In this document: positions 35,111 through 44,756 of the stretch, piece after piece | Position numbering within the stretch: position 1 is the stretch's first letter | How the letters are laid out: each line of letters begins with the position of its first letter | NCBI RefSeq assembly: GCF_010499265.1 | Contig: NZ_JAAGSC010000040.1 | Span: forward strand, 62,001-126,000 | Direction of reading: 5' to 3' | DNA from: Wenzhouxiangella limi | Lineage (GTDB): Bacteria; Pseudomonadota; Gammaproteobacteria; Xanthomonadales; Wenzhouxiangellaceae | DNA: 64,000 nt | Translations under genes and position numbers: made by a program | The notes under the pieces: model-generated | Told to the model about the DNA's origin: nothing | The model's database searches: none | Seen by the model: only the letters and a program-made list of their open reading frames with translations

Positions 35111-36286
35111 TCAGAGGCGATTGAGCTGGTTGGCCTCTTCCAGCCCTGAGAGCGGGCAACTGGGGTTACGGGTCAGCGCGAGCAGCTTGAATTTTTCGCC
35201 CATTTCTCCAGGCAGGATCAGGCGCTTGAGTTCGCCGGCCAGGCGCAGGCGCTCGCGCTCATCTTTCTCCCGTTCGACCGCCTCATGCGTGCCCATGGCG
35301 AGCAGGAAGTCGGCCTGGGTGGTGAATCCTGCCACTTCCAGGCCGCAACCCACGCCGCCGGCGGCCAGGGCGCTGAAGTCGACGAAGGCCGAAAGGTCGG
35401 TCAAGCCCGGCCAGACGAAGGGGTCGAAATGGGCGCGATGACGGTAATGGCAGACCAGGGTGCCGCCGGCGCGCTCGGGCAGGTAGTACTCGCTTCGCGG
35501 GTAGCCGTAGTCGAACAGCAGCAGCGCGCCTTGTGCAAGCGGTTGGGAAACGGTTTGCAGCCAGCCCGGCAGGTCCAGGCAGATTTCGCTGACGTAGCCT
35601 TCGGGCAATCCGTATCCCAGGTCTTTTTCGAGTTGCTCAAAGGCGCGCTGCAGGCGCGGTTGCGGCCGCTCAAGCGCCCACTCCAGGCGCGTGTTGCCGA
35701 CCTGAACACAGCGTTCGCGCAGACCCTGGGCCGTGACCTCGAACAGGCTCACCGGCAGCGCGTCGGCGACCTCGTTGGCCACGATCACGCCGCTGAAGGG
35801 CTGCTCCGGCGGCGCAGCCAGCCATTCGACGCGCCGAGCCAGGTCGGCCGGCAGGTCGGCGAGGGTCTCGCGCTGGATTTGGCGAAGCGCGGCGCTGGGT
35901 TCGAGGATCAGGTAGCGCTGGGGAGTACGCTCAAGCGCGTTAAGCAGATCGCGCGCCAGCGCGCCCGAGCCGGCCCCGGGCTCCATGATCGTGTAGGGGG
36001 CATCCAGCGCGGCGGCGAGCTGGTCGATCTGACCGGCCAGGGCAATGGAAAAAAGACTGCCCTGCTCCGGGGCGGTGACGAAATCGCCGGCCTGGCCGAA
36101 CTTGAGCAGGCCGTTGACGTAATAGCCCAGGCCCGGCTCGTAGAGCGCCATGGCCATGTAGCGGTCGAAGGGCATGGGTCCGTCGCGCAGGATTTCATCG
36201 GCGATGCGCTCGCCCAGGCGCTGGCTCAGCTTGGCCAGTTCATGCGGCGGATCCGGGAGCTGCAGCGCGGTGGGCGGACGGTTCAT
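35111..36286 (-). CDS. MidA/NDUFAF7-family SAM-dependent methyltransferase
   Basis: A 391-residue protein of the family whose mitochondrial member methylates an arginine of a complex I subunit. Evidence is the diagnostic order: FDRYMAMALYEPGLGYY, GDFVTAPEQGSLF, the SAM motif IMEPGAGSGALARDLL, then ANEVADALPVSLFE and LLFDYGYPRSEYY. A bacterial substrate is not established. The gene is on the minus strand, divergent from the pteridine reductase gene across about 120 bp, and 100 bp upstream of the GMC gene. Confidence 0.88.
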   Translation of the reverse strand: MNRPPTALQLPDPPHELAKLSQRLGERIADEILRDGPMPFDRYMAMALYEPGLGYYVNGLLKFGQAGDFVTAPEQGSLFSIALAGQIDQLAAALDAPYTIMEPGAGSGALARDLLNALERTPQRYLILEPSAALRQIQRETLADLPADLARRVEWLAAPPEQPFSGVIVANEVADALPVSLFEVTAQGLRERCVQVGNTRLEWALERPQPRLQRAFEQLEKDLGYGLPEGYVSEICLDLPGWLQTVSQPLAQGALLLFDYGYPRSEYYLPERAGGTLVCHYRHRAHFDPFVWPGLTDLSAFVDFSALAAGGVGCGLEVAGFTTQADFLLAMGTHEAVEREKDERERLRLAGELKRLILPGEMGEKFKLLALTRNPSCPLSGLEEANQLNRL

Positions 36287-36408
36287 GCAGTCTGGTTGTC
36301 CTTGGAACTTCGTGGCCGGGATTGTAGCGATTCACCGTGCTGAGACGGCTTTGTCCACACGCAAAGAGTAAACTGATGGGCTTGTCTTTTTGCCCGGAGC
36401 CGACCGTC

Positions 36409-37164
36409 GTGCCTGAATTTTCGACCAACGCAGCTTGCGCCATCATCACCGGCGGTGTCCGCCGCATCGGCGCCGAGATCGCCCGCACCCTTCATCGGCG
36501 CGGCCTGAGCGTTTGCCTGCACTACCGCGGCTCGGAGCAGCCGGCCCAGGAGCTGGCCGATGCGCTCAACGGCGAGCGCGCCGGCTCGGCCGCGCTGGTG
36601 CAGGCCGACCTGGCTGATCCAGGTGCCGGCCAGACCATCCATGATGCCGCACTCGAGGCTTTCGGTCGCATCGATGTGCTGATCAACAACGCTTCGGCCT
36701 TTTACCCCACGCCGGTCAAGCAGGCCACCCAGGCGCACTGGGACGATCTGTTCGCCAGCAACGCGCGCGGGCCATTTTTCTTGAGCCGGACCTGCGCCCC
36801 GGAACTGGCGCGCCGTCCGGGAGCGATCGTCAACCTGGTCGATATCCATGGCCTGGTGCCGCTCAAAGACAACAGCGTCTATTCCATGGCCAAGGCCGCG
36901 CTGGTGATGCAGACCCGGGCCCTGGCCAAGGACCTGGCGCCGATGATTCGGGTCAATGGCGTGGCCCCGGGCTCGATTCTGTGGCCCGAAGGCGAGTCCG
37001 ATAGCGGTGAGGAAGCGCAGCGCGAAATCCTGCAGAAAGTGCCGCTCCAGCGTCAGGGAACCCCGGCCGATATCGCCGGGGCGGTCGCGTTCCTGGCCCT
37101 GGATGCGCCTTACGTGACCGGCCAGATTCTGGCCGTCGACGGCGGCCGGCTGCTCAACATGTAG
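36409..37164 (+). CDS. Pteridine reductase (SDR family)
   Basis: A short-chain dehydrogenase with the pteridine-reductase version of the nucleotide motif, TGGVRRIGAEIARTLHRRG, instead of TGxxxGxG. The catalytic Asp/Tyr/Lys region VNLVDIHGLVPLKDNSVYSM with YSMAKAAL is intact, as is the C-terminal DAPYVTGQILAVDGG. Such enzymes reduce dihydro- and oxidised pterins, including dihydrofolate. I prefer the GTG at 36409 (251 aa), which follows a CCGGAG site and begins a normal SDR N-terminus; an ATG at 36376 adds 11 residues. It converges with gltA. Confidence 0.87.
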   Translation: MPEFSTNAACAIITGGVRRIGAEIARTLHRRGLSVCLHYRGSEQPAQELADALNGERAGSAALVQADLADPGAGQTIHDAALEAFGRIDVLINNASAFYPTPVKQATQAHWDDLFASNARGPFFLSRTCAPELARRPGAIVNLVDIHGLVPLKDNSVYSMAKAALVMQTRALAKDLAPMIRVNGVAPGSILWPEGESDSGEEAQREILQKVPLQRQGTPADIAGAVAFLALDAPYVTGQILAVDGGRLLNM

Positions 37165-37172
37165 CCAGCGGC

Positions 37173-38465
<1,293 letters not shown>

Positions 38466-38585
38466 CGGGTTCTCCTTCAGCCGTTGGGATTCTTCAGGGC
38501 TGGCAGCGGGGGAGTTCCCGTGCCGCTGGTCCAGAAGACCTAGTATCTCACAGGCCTGTTGCACACTGCATCAGGCTGCCGGAGT

Positions 38586-39356
38586 TCAAACCCGCGGCCA
38601 CTGCTCGGCATCGATGGATTCCCGGTAGGCGTGCCAGGTCGCATGGCCGATGACCGGCAAAACGACGGCAAAGGCGAGCCACGCCGTCACGATACCGAGC
38701 AACACGCCAGCCATGATGATCAGCGCCCAGAGCGCCATGGCCGGCTTGTTGCGAAGCACAGCGTTGGTGCTGGTGATGACGGCCGTCACGGCATCAACCT
38801 TTCGCTCCATCAGCATGGGCAGGGAGAACGCGCTGGCGGTGAAGATGACCAGGCAGAACAGGGCGCCGACCGCGCTGCCGATGCCCAGAAACCAGGCCAG
38901 GTCGTTCCAGTCCGGGTTGCTGGTCTGGGGGAAGAAGATGTAGAGCGTGTTGGCCGCCCGTGCCCAGATCAACAACACCACGACCAGGATGACCGCAAAC
39001 ACTAGGGTGGCGCTGACGGACTGCGCGCAATCGGCAAGGCTGCGCGCCAGGGAGGGACGTTCACCGCGCTCCAGGCGCTGGCTGATCGCGTAAAGCGTCA
39101 TGGCCAGCCATGGACCGACAAAAACAAAGCCAGACATCAGTCCCAGGTAGAGACCGAGGTTGCCCCACAGCCAGGCCGCAAGGCTGATTGCATAGCTCAG
39201 CGCGACCATTATCAGTCCGAAGGCCAGGCTCTGGCGCGGGGCGGCTTTCAGGTCGGCCCAGCCCTTTTTCAGCCATCGCAGCGGAGCGCAGGCCTTCAGC
39301 GACCGGCACGGTGCGAGCATGGGCAGTTCAGCGTCTGGTGTCGGGGTTTTGGACAT
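38586..39356 (-). CDS. DUF2189 multi-pass membrane protein
   Basis: A 256-residue inner-membrane protein with five or six hydrophobic segments, for example SLAFGLIMVALSYAISLAAW, LYLGLMSGFVFVGPWLAMTL, VFAVILVVVLLIWA and LWALIIMAGVLLGIVTAWLA. RWLKKGWADLKAAPRQSL before the first segment and GHATWHAYRESID at the end are typical of DUF2189. The function of the family is unknown; in proteobacteria it often sits near respiratory or cytochrome genes, which is not the case here. It lies 120 bp from gltA on the same strand. Confidence 0.87.
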   Translation of the reverse strand: MSKTPTPDAELPMLAPCRSLKACAPLRWLKKGWADLKAAPRQSLAFGLIMVALSYAISLAAWLWGNLGLYLGLMSGFVFVGPWLAMTLYAISQRLERGERPSLARSLADCAQSVSATLVFAVILVVVLLIWARAANTLYIFFPQTSNPDWNDLAWFLGIGSAVGALFCLVIFTASAFSLPMLMERKVDAVTAVITSTNAVLRNKPAMALWALIIMAGVLLGIVTAWLAFAVVLPVIGHATWHAYRESIDAEQWPRV

Positions 39357-39361
39357 GGCTG

Positions 39362-39487
39362 TCAAGCCGCGATCCCGAGTTCCCAGCCCGGGAACACCAG
39401 CACCGCCGGATGGCAGCCAAGCGCGCGGGCGAGCGTCTTGCCGGACAGCTTGCTGTCGACCTTGCGGTGCTCAACAATCTGCCACAT
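39362..39487 (-). pseudogene. Possible RelE-type toxin remnant
   Basis: A 41-codon frame starts MWQIVEHRKVDSKLSG, which closely resembles the N-terminus of one RelE/ParE branch (M-W-x-I-V-E-H-R-x-V), then diverges into GKTLARALGCHPAVLVFPG and stops just before the DUF2189 start. Only the first 15 residues are recognisable, so it is most likely a truncated toxin gene. Confidence 0.4.
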
Positions 39488-39563
39488 AGCAAAGATGGTA
39501 TAGGTCCGCTTCGGACGGGTCAAGCGCGACCATCGGCGCGACGAGACGGCCAATGACGAGGCT

Positions 39564-40514
39564 TCATGCGCCGTCGGGAAGCGTCTGGTTATGCTCCTGC
39601 AGCACGGCGCACAGATCAGCATCGATGTCCGGCAGGCAGGCGTTGAGGTGTTTTTTGAAGGCCGCGGCCGCCGGCGTGATCTGGCGGCCCTGGCGCTGGA
39701 TCAGGTGCCAGTTGACCGGGACCGGCAGCTCTCGGATCCCGACCAGTGCGAGACGTCCGACCTGAAGCTCGAGCAAGACCGCGTGCAGCGACATGATCGC
39801 CACGCCGTGGCCACTCATCACGGCCTGCTTGATCGCTTCGTTGCTTCCCAGTTCCAGCGCTGGATCCAGCTTCACGCCAAACGGCCTGAGCCAGTCCTCG
39901 GTCCACATCCGCGTGCCCGAGCCGGGTTCTCGAACCAGAATGCGCTCCCCGGAGATCTGGTCGGCCGTCAGGTCCCGCCGCTGCACCCATGGATGATCTG
40001 GGGCGGCGACCATCACCAGCGGATTGAGGCCGACCGATTCGCTGACCACGCCGGCGCTTTGCGGCGGCCGGGTCATCAGGTAGGCGTCGTCGAGCCCGTC
40101 CTCGAGGCGCTTCAGCAGCTGAGCGCGCGGCACGATGGTCAGGCTCGCCTGGATGCCGGGGTGGTCTTTCTGGAACTGCCCGATCAGCGGGGGAAGAATG
40201 TACTCAGCGGTCGAGGCCGCGGCAATGCTCAGGCGCCCGCGCTCGATGCCCTTGCGCGCGGCCAGCCGCTGGCGCAGCAGCTGCAGTTCGTCGTCGATCT
40301 GGCGCGCGGCAGCGACGGCATCGCGCCCGGCGCCGGTCAGCCGCAGCTTGCGGCTGCTGATCTCGTAGAGCGGGAATCCCAGCGTCTCGGCCAGCTGCGA
40401 GAGCTGAATTGACAGGGTGGGCGGGGTCAGGTGAAGACGCTGGGCGGCCGCGCTGATCGAACCTTCCTCGGCGACCGTGCGCAGGACTCTCAACTGGTGC
40501 AGGGTGGGTTTCAC
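39564..40514 (-). CDS. LysR-family transcriptional regulator (CbbR-like)
   Basis: A 316-residue LTTR. The winged helix-turn-helix is LHQLRVLRTVAEEGSISAAA then QRLHLTPPTLSIQLSQLAE; the effector domain starts about residue 95 (RLSIAAASTAEYILPPLIGQF). The sequence of domain motifs resembles the CbbR/CysB-like branch that often controls carbon metabolism. It is divergent from icd across an unusually AT-rich 116-bp spacer with two inverted repeats of LTTR-box form, so it probably regulates icd and itself. The co-inducer is unknown. Confidence 0.9.
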   Translation of the reverse strand: MKPTLHQLRVLRTVAEEGSISAAAQRLHLTPPTLSIQLSQLAETLGFPLYEISSRKLRLTGAGRDAVAAARQIDDELQLLRQRLAARKGIERGRLSIAAASTAEYILPPLIGQFQKDHPGIQASLTIVPRAQLLKRLEDGLDDAYLMTRPPQSAGVVSESVGLNPLVMVAAPDHPWVQRRDLTADQISGERILVREPGSGTRMWTEDWLRPFGVKLDPALELGSNEAIKQAVMSGHGVAIMSLHAVLLELQVGRLALVGIRELPVPVNWHLIQRQGRQITPAAAAFKKHLNACLPDIDADLCAVLQEHNQTLPDGA

Positions 40515-40528
40515 GTCTTTTTAAGGAA

Positions 40529-40564
40529 TAGATTTATATCTAATTATAGTCTCTTAAATTTTAA
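40529..40564. promoter_or_regulatory. Candidate LysR-type binding sites between regulator and icd
   Basis: TAGAT-TTAT-ATCTA (40529-40542) and TTAAA-T-TTTAA (40554-40564) are inverted repeats separated by 11 bases, about one helical turn apart centre to centre. They lie in the AT-rich divergent gap 40515-40630, right upstream of the regulator start. T-N11-A half-site geometry is the norm for LTTR boxes. Confidence 0.5.
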
Positions 40565-40630
40565 CTTTAATCTACTTATCAAGGAAGCTACATTGTCCGG
40601 GTCAACCATTACTCAAGCTCGGAGATCGTC

Positions 40631-42115
40631 ATGAGTGTCACCGCACAGGTCGTCCAGAACTTCACGTCTTCGCAATCTTCGCTCCAGCCGGTACCCGTGG
40701 CCCTGGCCGCCGGCGACGGGATCGGTCCGGAGATCAGCCAGGCGGTCTGCCGCATTCTCGATGCGGCCGGATCCCGCGCGTCCTTCGTGCCCATCACCGT
40801 CGGCGAGCGCAGCTACCTCGACGGCGTGAGTTCGGGTGTTTCGCCCGAGGCCTGGGCCACGCTGCGCGAGCACCGGGTGCTGCTCAAGGGTCCGATCTCC
40901 ACGCCCCAGGGCGGCGGCTACAAAAGCGTCAACGTGACCCTGCGAAAGTCGCTGGGGCTGTTCGCCAACATCCGGCCTTGTCGGTCCTGGCATCCCTGGG
41001 TGGCGACCCGCCATCCCGATATGGATGTGCTGATCGTGCGCGAAAACGAGGAAGACACCTACGCCGGCATCGAGCACCGCCAGACGGCCGAGGTCACCCA
41101 GTGCCTGAAATTGATCACTCAGCCGGGTTCGGAGCGGGTGATCCGCTACGCCTTCGAACTGGCCCGGGCCCAGGGACGGCGCAAGGTGCACTGTTTTACC
41201 AAAGACAACATCATGAAGATCACCGACGGGCTGTTCCACCAGACCTTCGACCGGATCGCTGCGGAATACCCGGATATCGAATCGTCCCATCTGATCATCG
41301 ACATCGGCACCGCGCTGCTGGCCGACCGGCCGGAAATGTTCGACCTGATCGTCGCACCAAATCTCTACGGCGACATCATTTCCGATGTCGCCGCCCAGAT
41401 CACCGGGTCGGTTGGACTGGGCGGCTCGGCCAACATCGGGCCAGAGTTCGCCATGTTCGAAGCGGTCCACGGTTCGGCGCCGGACATCGCCGGACAGGAC
41501 ATCGCCAATCCCTCCGGCATGCTGCTGGCGGCGGTTGACATGCTCCGCTACATCGGCGACACCTCGACCGCGTCACGCATTCACGCAGCCTGGCGCAAGA
41601 CCCTGGCCGAAGGGCTGCACACGGCTGACATCCATCGGGCTGGCCACAGTCGGAAGCGGCTCGGTACCCAGGCGTTTGCCGACGCGATCATCGAGCGACT
41701 CGACCGGTCGGGCGCGGAGCCCGGCGCAGACTGGCCGCGGGTCCACTGCGCCTGGCCCAAAGCCACCGAGCGACCCGCCAAGCGCCTGGTCGGGGTTGAT
41801 GTCTTCCTTGACCACGACGGGCGCGATCCCGAACGCCTGGGCCGGACCGTCGAGGCACTGACCCTGAACAGCGGGCTGACGCTTTCGCTGATCACCAACC
41901 GGGGGGTAAAGGTCTACCCGAACGGCCTGCCGGAGACCTGCTGTACCGATCACTGGCGCTGCCGCTTCCGCTCGCCGAACAATGCGCCAATCGAGCACCG
42001 CCAGATCATCGAGCTGCTGGAGATGTTCGAGGCCGCCGGCCTGGATTTCATCAAGACCGAGCATCTCTATACCTTTGACGGGCAGCCCGGATTTTCTCTG
42101 GGTCAGGGCGAGTAG
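40631..42115 (+). CDS. icd: Isocitrate dehydrogenase (Thermus/Rickettsia-type, with C-terminal extension)
   Basis: Decarboxylates isocitrate to 2-oxoglutarate. The 494-residue protein has AAGDGIGPEISQAV, the substrate serine region GYKSVNVTLRKSLGLFANIRP, RENEEDTYAGIEHRQT, metal-binding DIISDVAAQITGSVGLGGS, and the cofactor region EAVHGSAPDIAGQDIANP. About 140 residues beyond the core (TERPAKRLVGVDVF to the end) form the extra C-terminal domain of the larger homodimeric class found in Thermus and alphaproteobacteria. NADP versus NAD preference is not decided here. Divergent from the LysR gene. Confidence 0.92.
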   Translation: MSVTAQVVQNFTSSQSSLQPVPVALAAGDGIGPEISQAVCRILDAAGSRASFVPITVGERSYLDGVSSGVSPEAWATLREHRVLLKGPISTPQGGGYKSVNVTLRKSLGLFANIRPCRSWHPWVATRHPDMDVLIVRENEEDTYAGIEHRQTAEVTQCLKLITQPGSERVIRYAFELARAQGRRKVHCFTKDNIMKITDGLFHQTFDRIAAEYPDIESSHLIIDIGTALLADRPEMFDLIVAPNLYGDIISDVAAQITGSVGLGGSANIGPEFAMFEAVHGSAPDIAGQDIANPSGMLLAAVDMLRYIGDTSTASRIHAAWRKTLAEGLHTADIHRAGHSRKRLGTQAFADAIIERLDRSGAEPGADWPRVHCAWPKATERPAKRLVGVDVFLDHDGRDPERLGRTVEALTLNSGLTLSLITNRGVKVYPNGLPETCCTDHWRCRFRSPNNAPIEHRQIIELLEMFEAAGLDFIKTEHLYTFDGQPGFSLGQGE

Positions 42116-42278
42116 TGTTGGGGTCGGCGAAGCCTCCCGCGCGACTGCGGCAGAGCCTGGGCGTCTGACCCCTCACCCACTTAAGCCTCATTTTCTTGAA
42201 CTCTGGTCGCTGTGCTGGCAAACTCAGGTCGTGTGTTGAAACGTGATCCGTCTTTTACTTTTGTTTTGGGGGTTCAGC

Positions 42279-44732
42279 ATGAGATTGATATTGGCAGTTT
42301 TCTTTTGGAGTGCATTTGTTTCTTGGGTATCGGCCGAAGTACCGACGGTTGTGGCCGAGACCGATCAGCATTGGATTTATTCAGATCACTCCATGCGCGC
42401 GAAACCGGTGCTGGAGGAGCCAGAGCAGCTGACCGAGGCGGAGCTTGCGCAGAAACGCGAAGAAGTGCGTCGAGAACTGACCGCCGCCAAAGACGGTCGA
42501 GCAGCGCGCGCCGAGAGCGGGGTGCCGGGGGTCTGGCGCGGCTTCGGCGGAGTGCCATTCGGTTGTAACGGTCCTGTTGATGCCATTGAGCGCGGCCCGG
42601 GCGGCAAAATTTATCTGGGCGGAGACTTTTCGGCCTGCAATGACGTAGTGGTCAACAACATTACAGCCTGGGATCCTGCCACCAACACCTTCGAAGCCTT
42701 GGGCGAGCCGGCAGGTGTCGATGGACCCGTAACTGATCTTGCCGTCGCGCCAGACGGCAGCCTGATTGTCGTGGGTTCATTCATTTTTCGCGCTGGCAGT
42801 GAGTTTGTTGACGCTGTTGCCCGATGGGATGGCGCCGCTTGGTCGGGTGTTGGCGAAGGCTTTTTTAATAGCACCATCAACTCCGTGGTTGTTGACCCGG
42901 GTACGGGCGATATCATCGTAGGCGGCGGTTTCACTCAAATTTTCCCTTCGGGACAAGATCCACTACAAGTCAATCACATTGCCAGGTGGGACGGGTCGGC
43001 GTGGAACGTGCTGGGCGATGGCTTTAACTGGACTGTTGAGGCGCTCGAACTGGTGGATGGAATGCTGTTTGCTGGCGGCCGATTCACCGGGTCCGGCGAC
43101 GGCTCACAGACGTTCGACAGAATCGCCAGCTGGGACGGCACCCAGTGGACGGGTGTTGGGGGCGGTGTTGATGGATTCAGGGTAGATTCGCTGGCTACCA
43201 ATGGAACCGAACTCTTTGTCGGCGGCAGTTTTGACAACGCAGGAGGTCAGCCGACGGGATCAATTGCTGTCTGGGATGGCGCTGCCTGGAGCGGCATCAA
43301 CGGCCCGTGCTGCATCGGCGATCTGCACTACGCCGACGGGCGCCTGTTTGTGACGGGCGGGTTCAGTCAGGTTGACGGGTCATCTTTGCCCCGAGTCGCC
43401 GTGTGGGACGGGAGTAACTGGTCTACCCCTTCAAACAGCCGCTTTTCGGGCTTCGGAGAAGCCATCTTCTCGGACGGCGGCGATGTTTTCATTGGCGGAA
43501 ATTTTTCCGTAATCGGCACCTTTTTTTGGCAGGACTACCCGGACGTTGGAACTCTGGCTAACCGCGTTGCACGCTTTGATGTTGATGATACCGAGTGGCG
43601 CGCCCTAGGCAATGGAACTGGCAATAATCTGAACGGGACTGTGCGCGATCTGCTGCAGTATCAGGGTGAACTCTGGGTTGCCGGCAATTTCGATTTTGCG
43701 GGCACGCGACCGATGCCGCTTGGCGTCGCGCGCTGGGACGGACAGCGGTGGCTGCGTGCGCCGGTAGAAGGCTCTCAATTTCTATGCGGCGTTTTCAAAG
43801 ACTTTGAGGTGGGCGCTAGCGGAGAGTTATTAGGCTTGACCTCGTGCTTTTCGTCTTCGGGGGATGTCGTTTTCAGCAGTACTGCACAATTTGACGGAAC
43901 AAGCTGGCAGCCGCTTGCGCAAGGTCTCAACGGAAACCCCGTGGGCGTCGAGGTCGATCCTGTCACGGGTAATGCCTACTTTTATGGCGCCTTTACCGAA
44001 ACGGTCGGAGATGCCCCGACCGCGGTCAACCGCATCGCGCGCTGGGATGGTGCCGCCTGGAGCTCCGTTGGCGAGGGCGCGGAGAACGGCGTGTCCCGAT
44101 CCACATCCTCGTTCGCAGACATCGACTCAATCGCCGCATACGACGGTCAGATTATGATCGAAGGATTCTTCGACCGGGCCGGCACGACCGAGGCAGATGG
44201 CTTGGCGCTGTGGAACGGAGAGGCCTGGGTTGTTCCCGGTGATGGCCTGACCATAGGCGAAAACAGCGGATTTGTCAGTGCGCTGGAAAGCCAGGGCCCA
44301 ACGGTCTTCGCGGCAGGCCGCTTCAGCACGTCCGGCGCGCAGCAGGTGACCGATATCGCGCAGTGGAACGGGACCGAATGGCTGCCGTTGGAAGGAACTG
44401 TCGGAGAGGGCATCAGGTTCTCTCCGAGAGTGTTGTCTGCGACAAACGATCTTCTTTACGTCGGCGGGTTCTTTTCAGAGGCGGGCGGCCGGCCGGCCCG
44501 TTTTCTGGCGCGGTGGGACGGCAGCGACTGGCAGTCCTTGGGCGAGGGTGCGGAGAATGGTTTAGCGCGATTCGATGGGGGTATTGGTGCCATCCTTCCA
44601 ACCTCGCAGGGCGTCTTTGTGGGCGGCAGGTTTGGTGGCTCCAGTGGGGTGACATCGCCGAACCTCATTTATTTTGCCGACCCCGATCTGATTTTTGACA
44701 GCCGCTTTGAAGACAGACCTTATTTAGAGTGA
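42279..44732 (+). CDS. Large secreted repeat protein, delta-60/beta-propeller-like
   Basis: An 817-residue exported protein from ATG 42279 (preceded by GGGGG; an in-frame GTG at 42243 is less likely). The signal peptide ends WVSA. After a charged linker come about a dozen imperfect repeats of roughly 45-55 residues built on I-x-x-W-D-G-x-x-W-x-x-x-G-x-G and L-x-V-G-G-x-F, for example VARWDGAAWSGVGEGF and MLFAGGRFTGSGDG. This pattern matches delta-60 or Kelch-like blades. It ends PDLIFDSRFEDRPYLE, similar to the I-F-x-x-x-F-E tail seen on many secreted xanthomonad-like proteins. Function unknown; base composition is visibly less GC-rich than the neighbours. Confidence 0.82.
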   Translation: MRLILAVFFWSAFVSWVSAEVPTVVAETDQHWIYSDHSMRAKPVLEEPEQLTEAELAQKREEVRRELTAAKDGRAARAESGVPGVWRGFGGVPFGCNGPVDAIERGPGGKIYLGGDFSACNDVVVNNITAWDPATNTFEALGEPAGVDGPVTDLAVAPDGSLIVVGSFIFRAGSEFVDAVARWDGAAWSGVGEGFFNSTINSVVVDPGTGDIIVGGGFTQIFPSGQDPLQVNHIARWDGSAWNVLGDGFNWTVEALELVDGMLFAGGRFTGSGDGSQTFDRIASWDGTQWTGVGGGVDGFRVDSLATNGTELFVGGSFDNAGGQPTGSIAVWDGAAWSGINGPCCIGDLHYADGRLFVTGGFSQVDGSSLPRVAVWDGSNWSTPSNSRFSGFGEAIFSDGGDVFIGGNFSVIGTFFWQDYPDVGTLANRVARFDVDDTEWRALGNGTGNNLNGTVRDLLQYQGELWVAGNFDFAGTRPMPLGVARWDGQRWLRAPVEGSQFLCGVFKDFEVGASGELLGLTSCFSSSGDVVFSSTAQFDGTSWQPLAQGLNGNPVGVEVDPVTGNAYFYGAFTETVGDAPTAVNRIARWDGAAWSSVGEGAENGVSRSTSSFADIDSIAAYDGQIMIEGFFDRAGTTEADGLALWNGEAWVVPGDGLTIGENSGFVSALESQGPTVFAAGRFSTSGAQQVTDIAQWNGTEWLPLEGTVGEGIRFSPRVLSATNDLLYVGGFFSEAGGRPARFLARWDGSDWQSLGEGAENGLARFDGGIGAILPTSQGVFVGGRFGGSSGVTSPNLIYFADPDLIFDSRFEDRPYLE

Positions 44733-44756
44733 TGCAGGGCAGCCGTTGTTTTGTTG

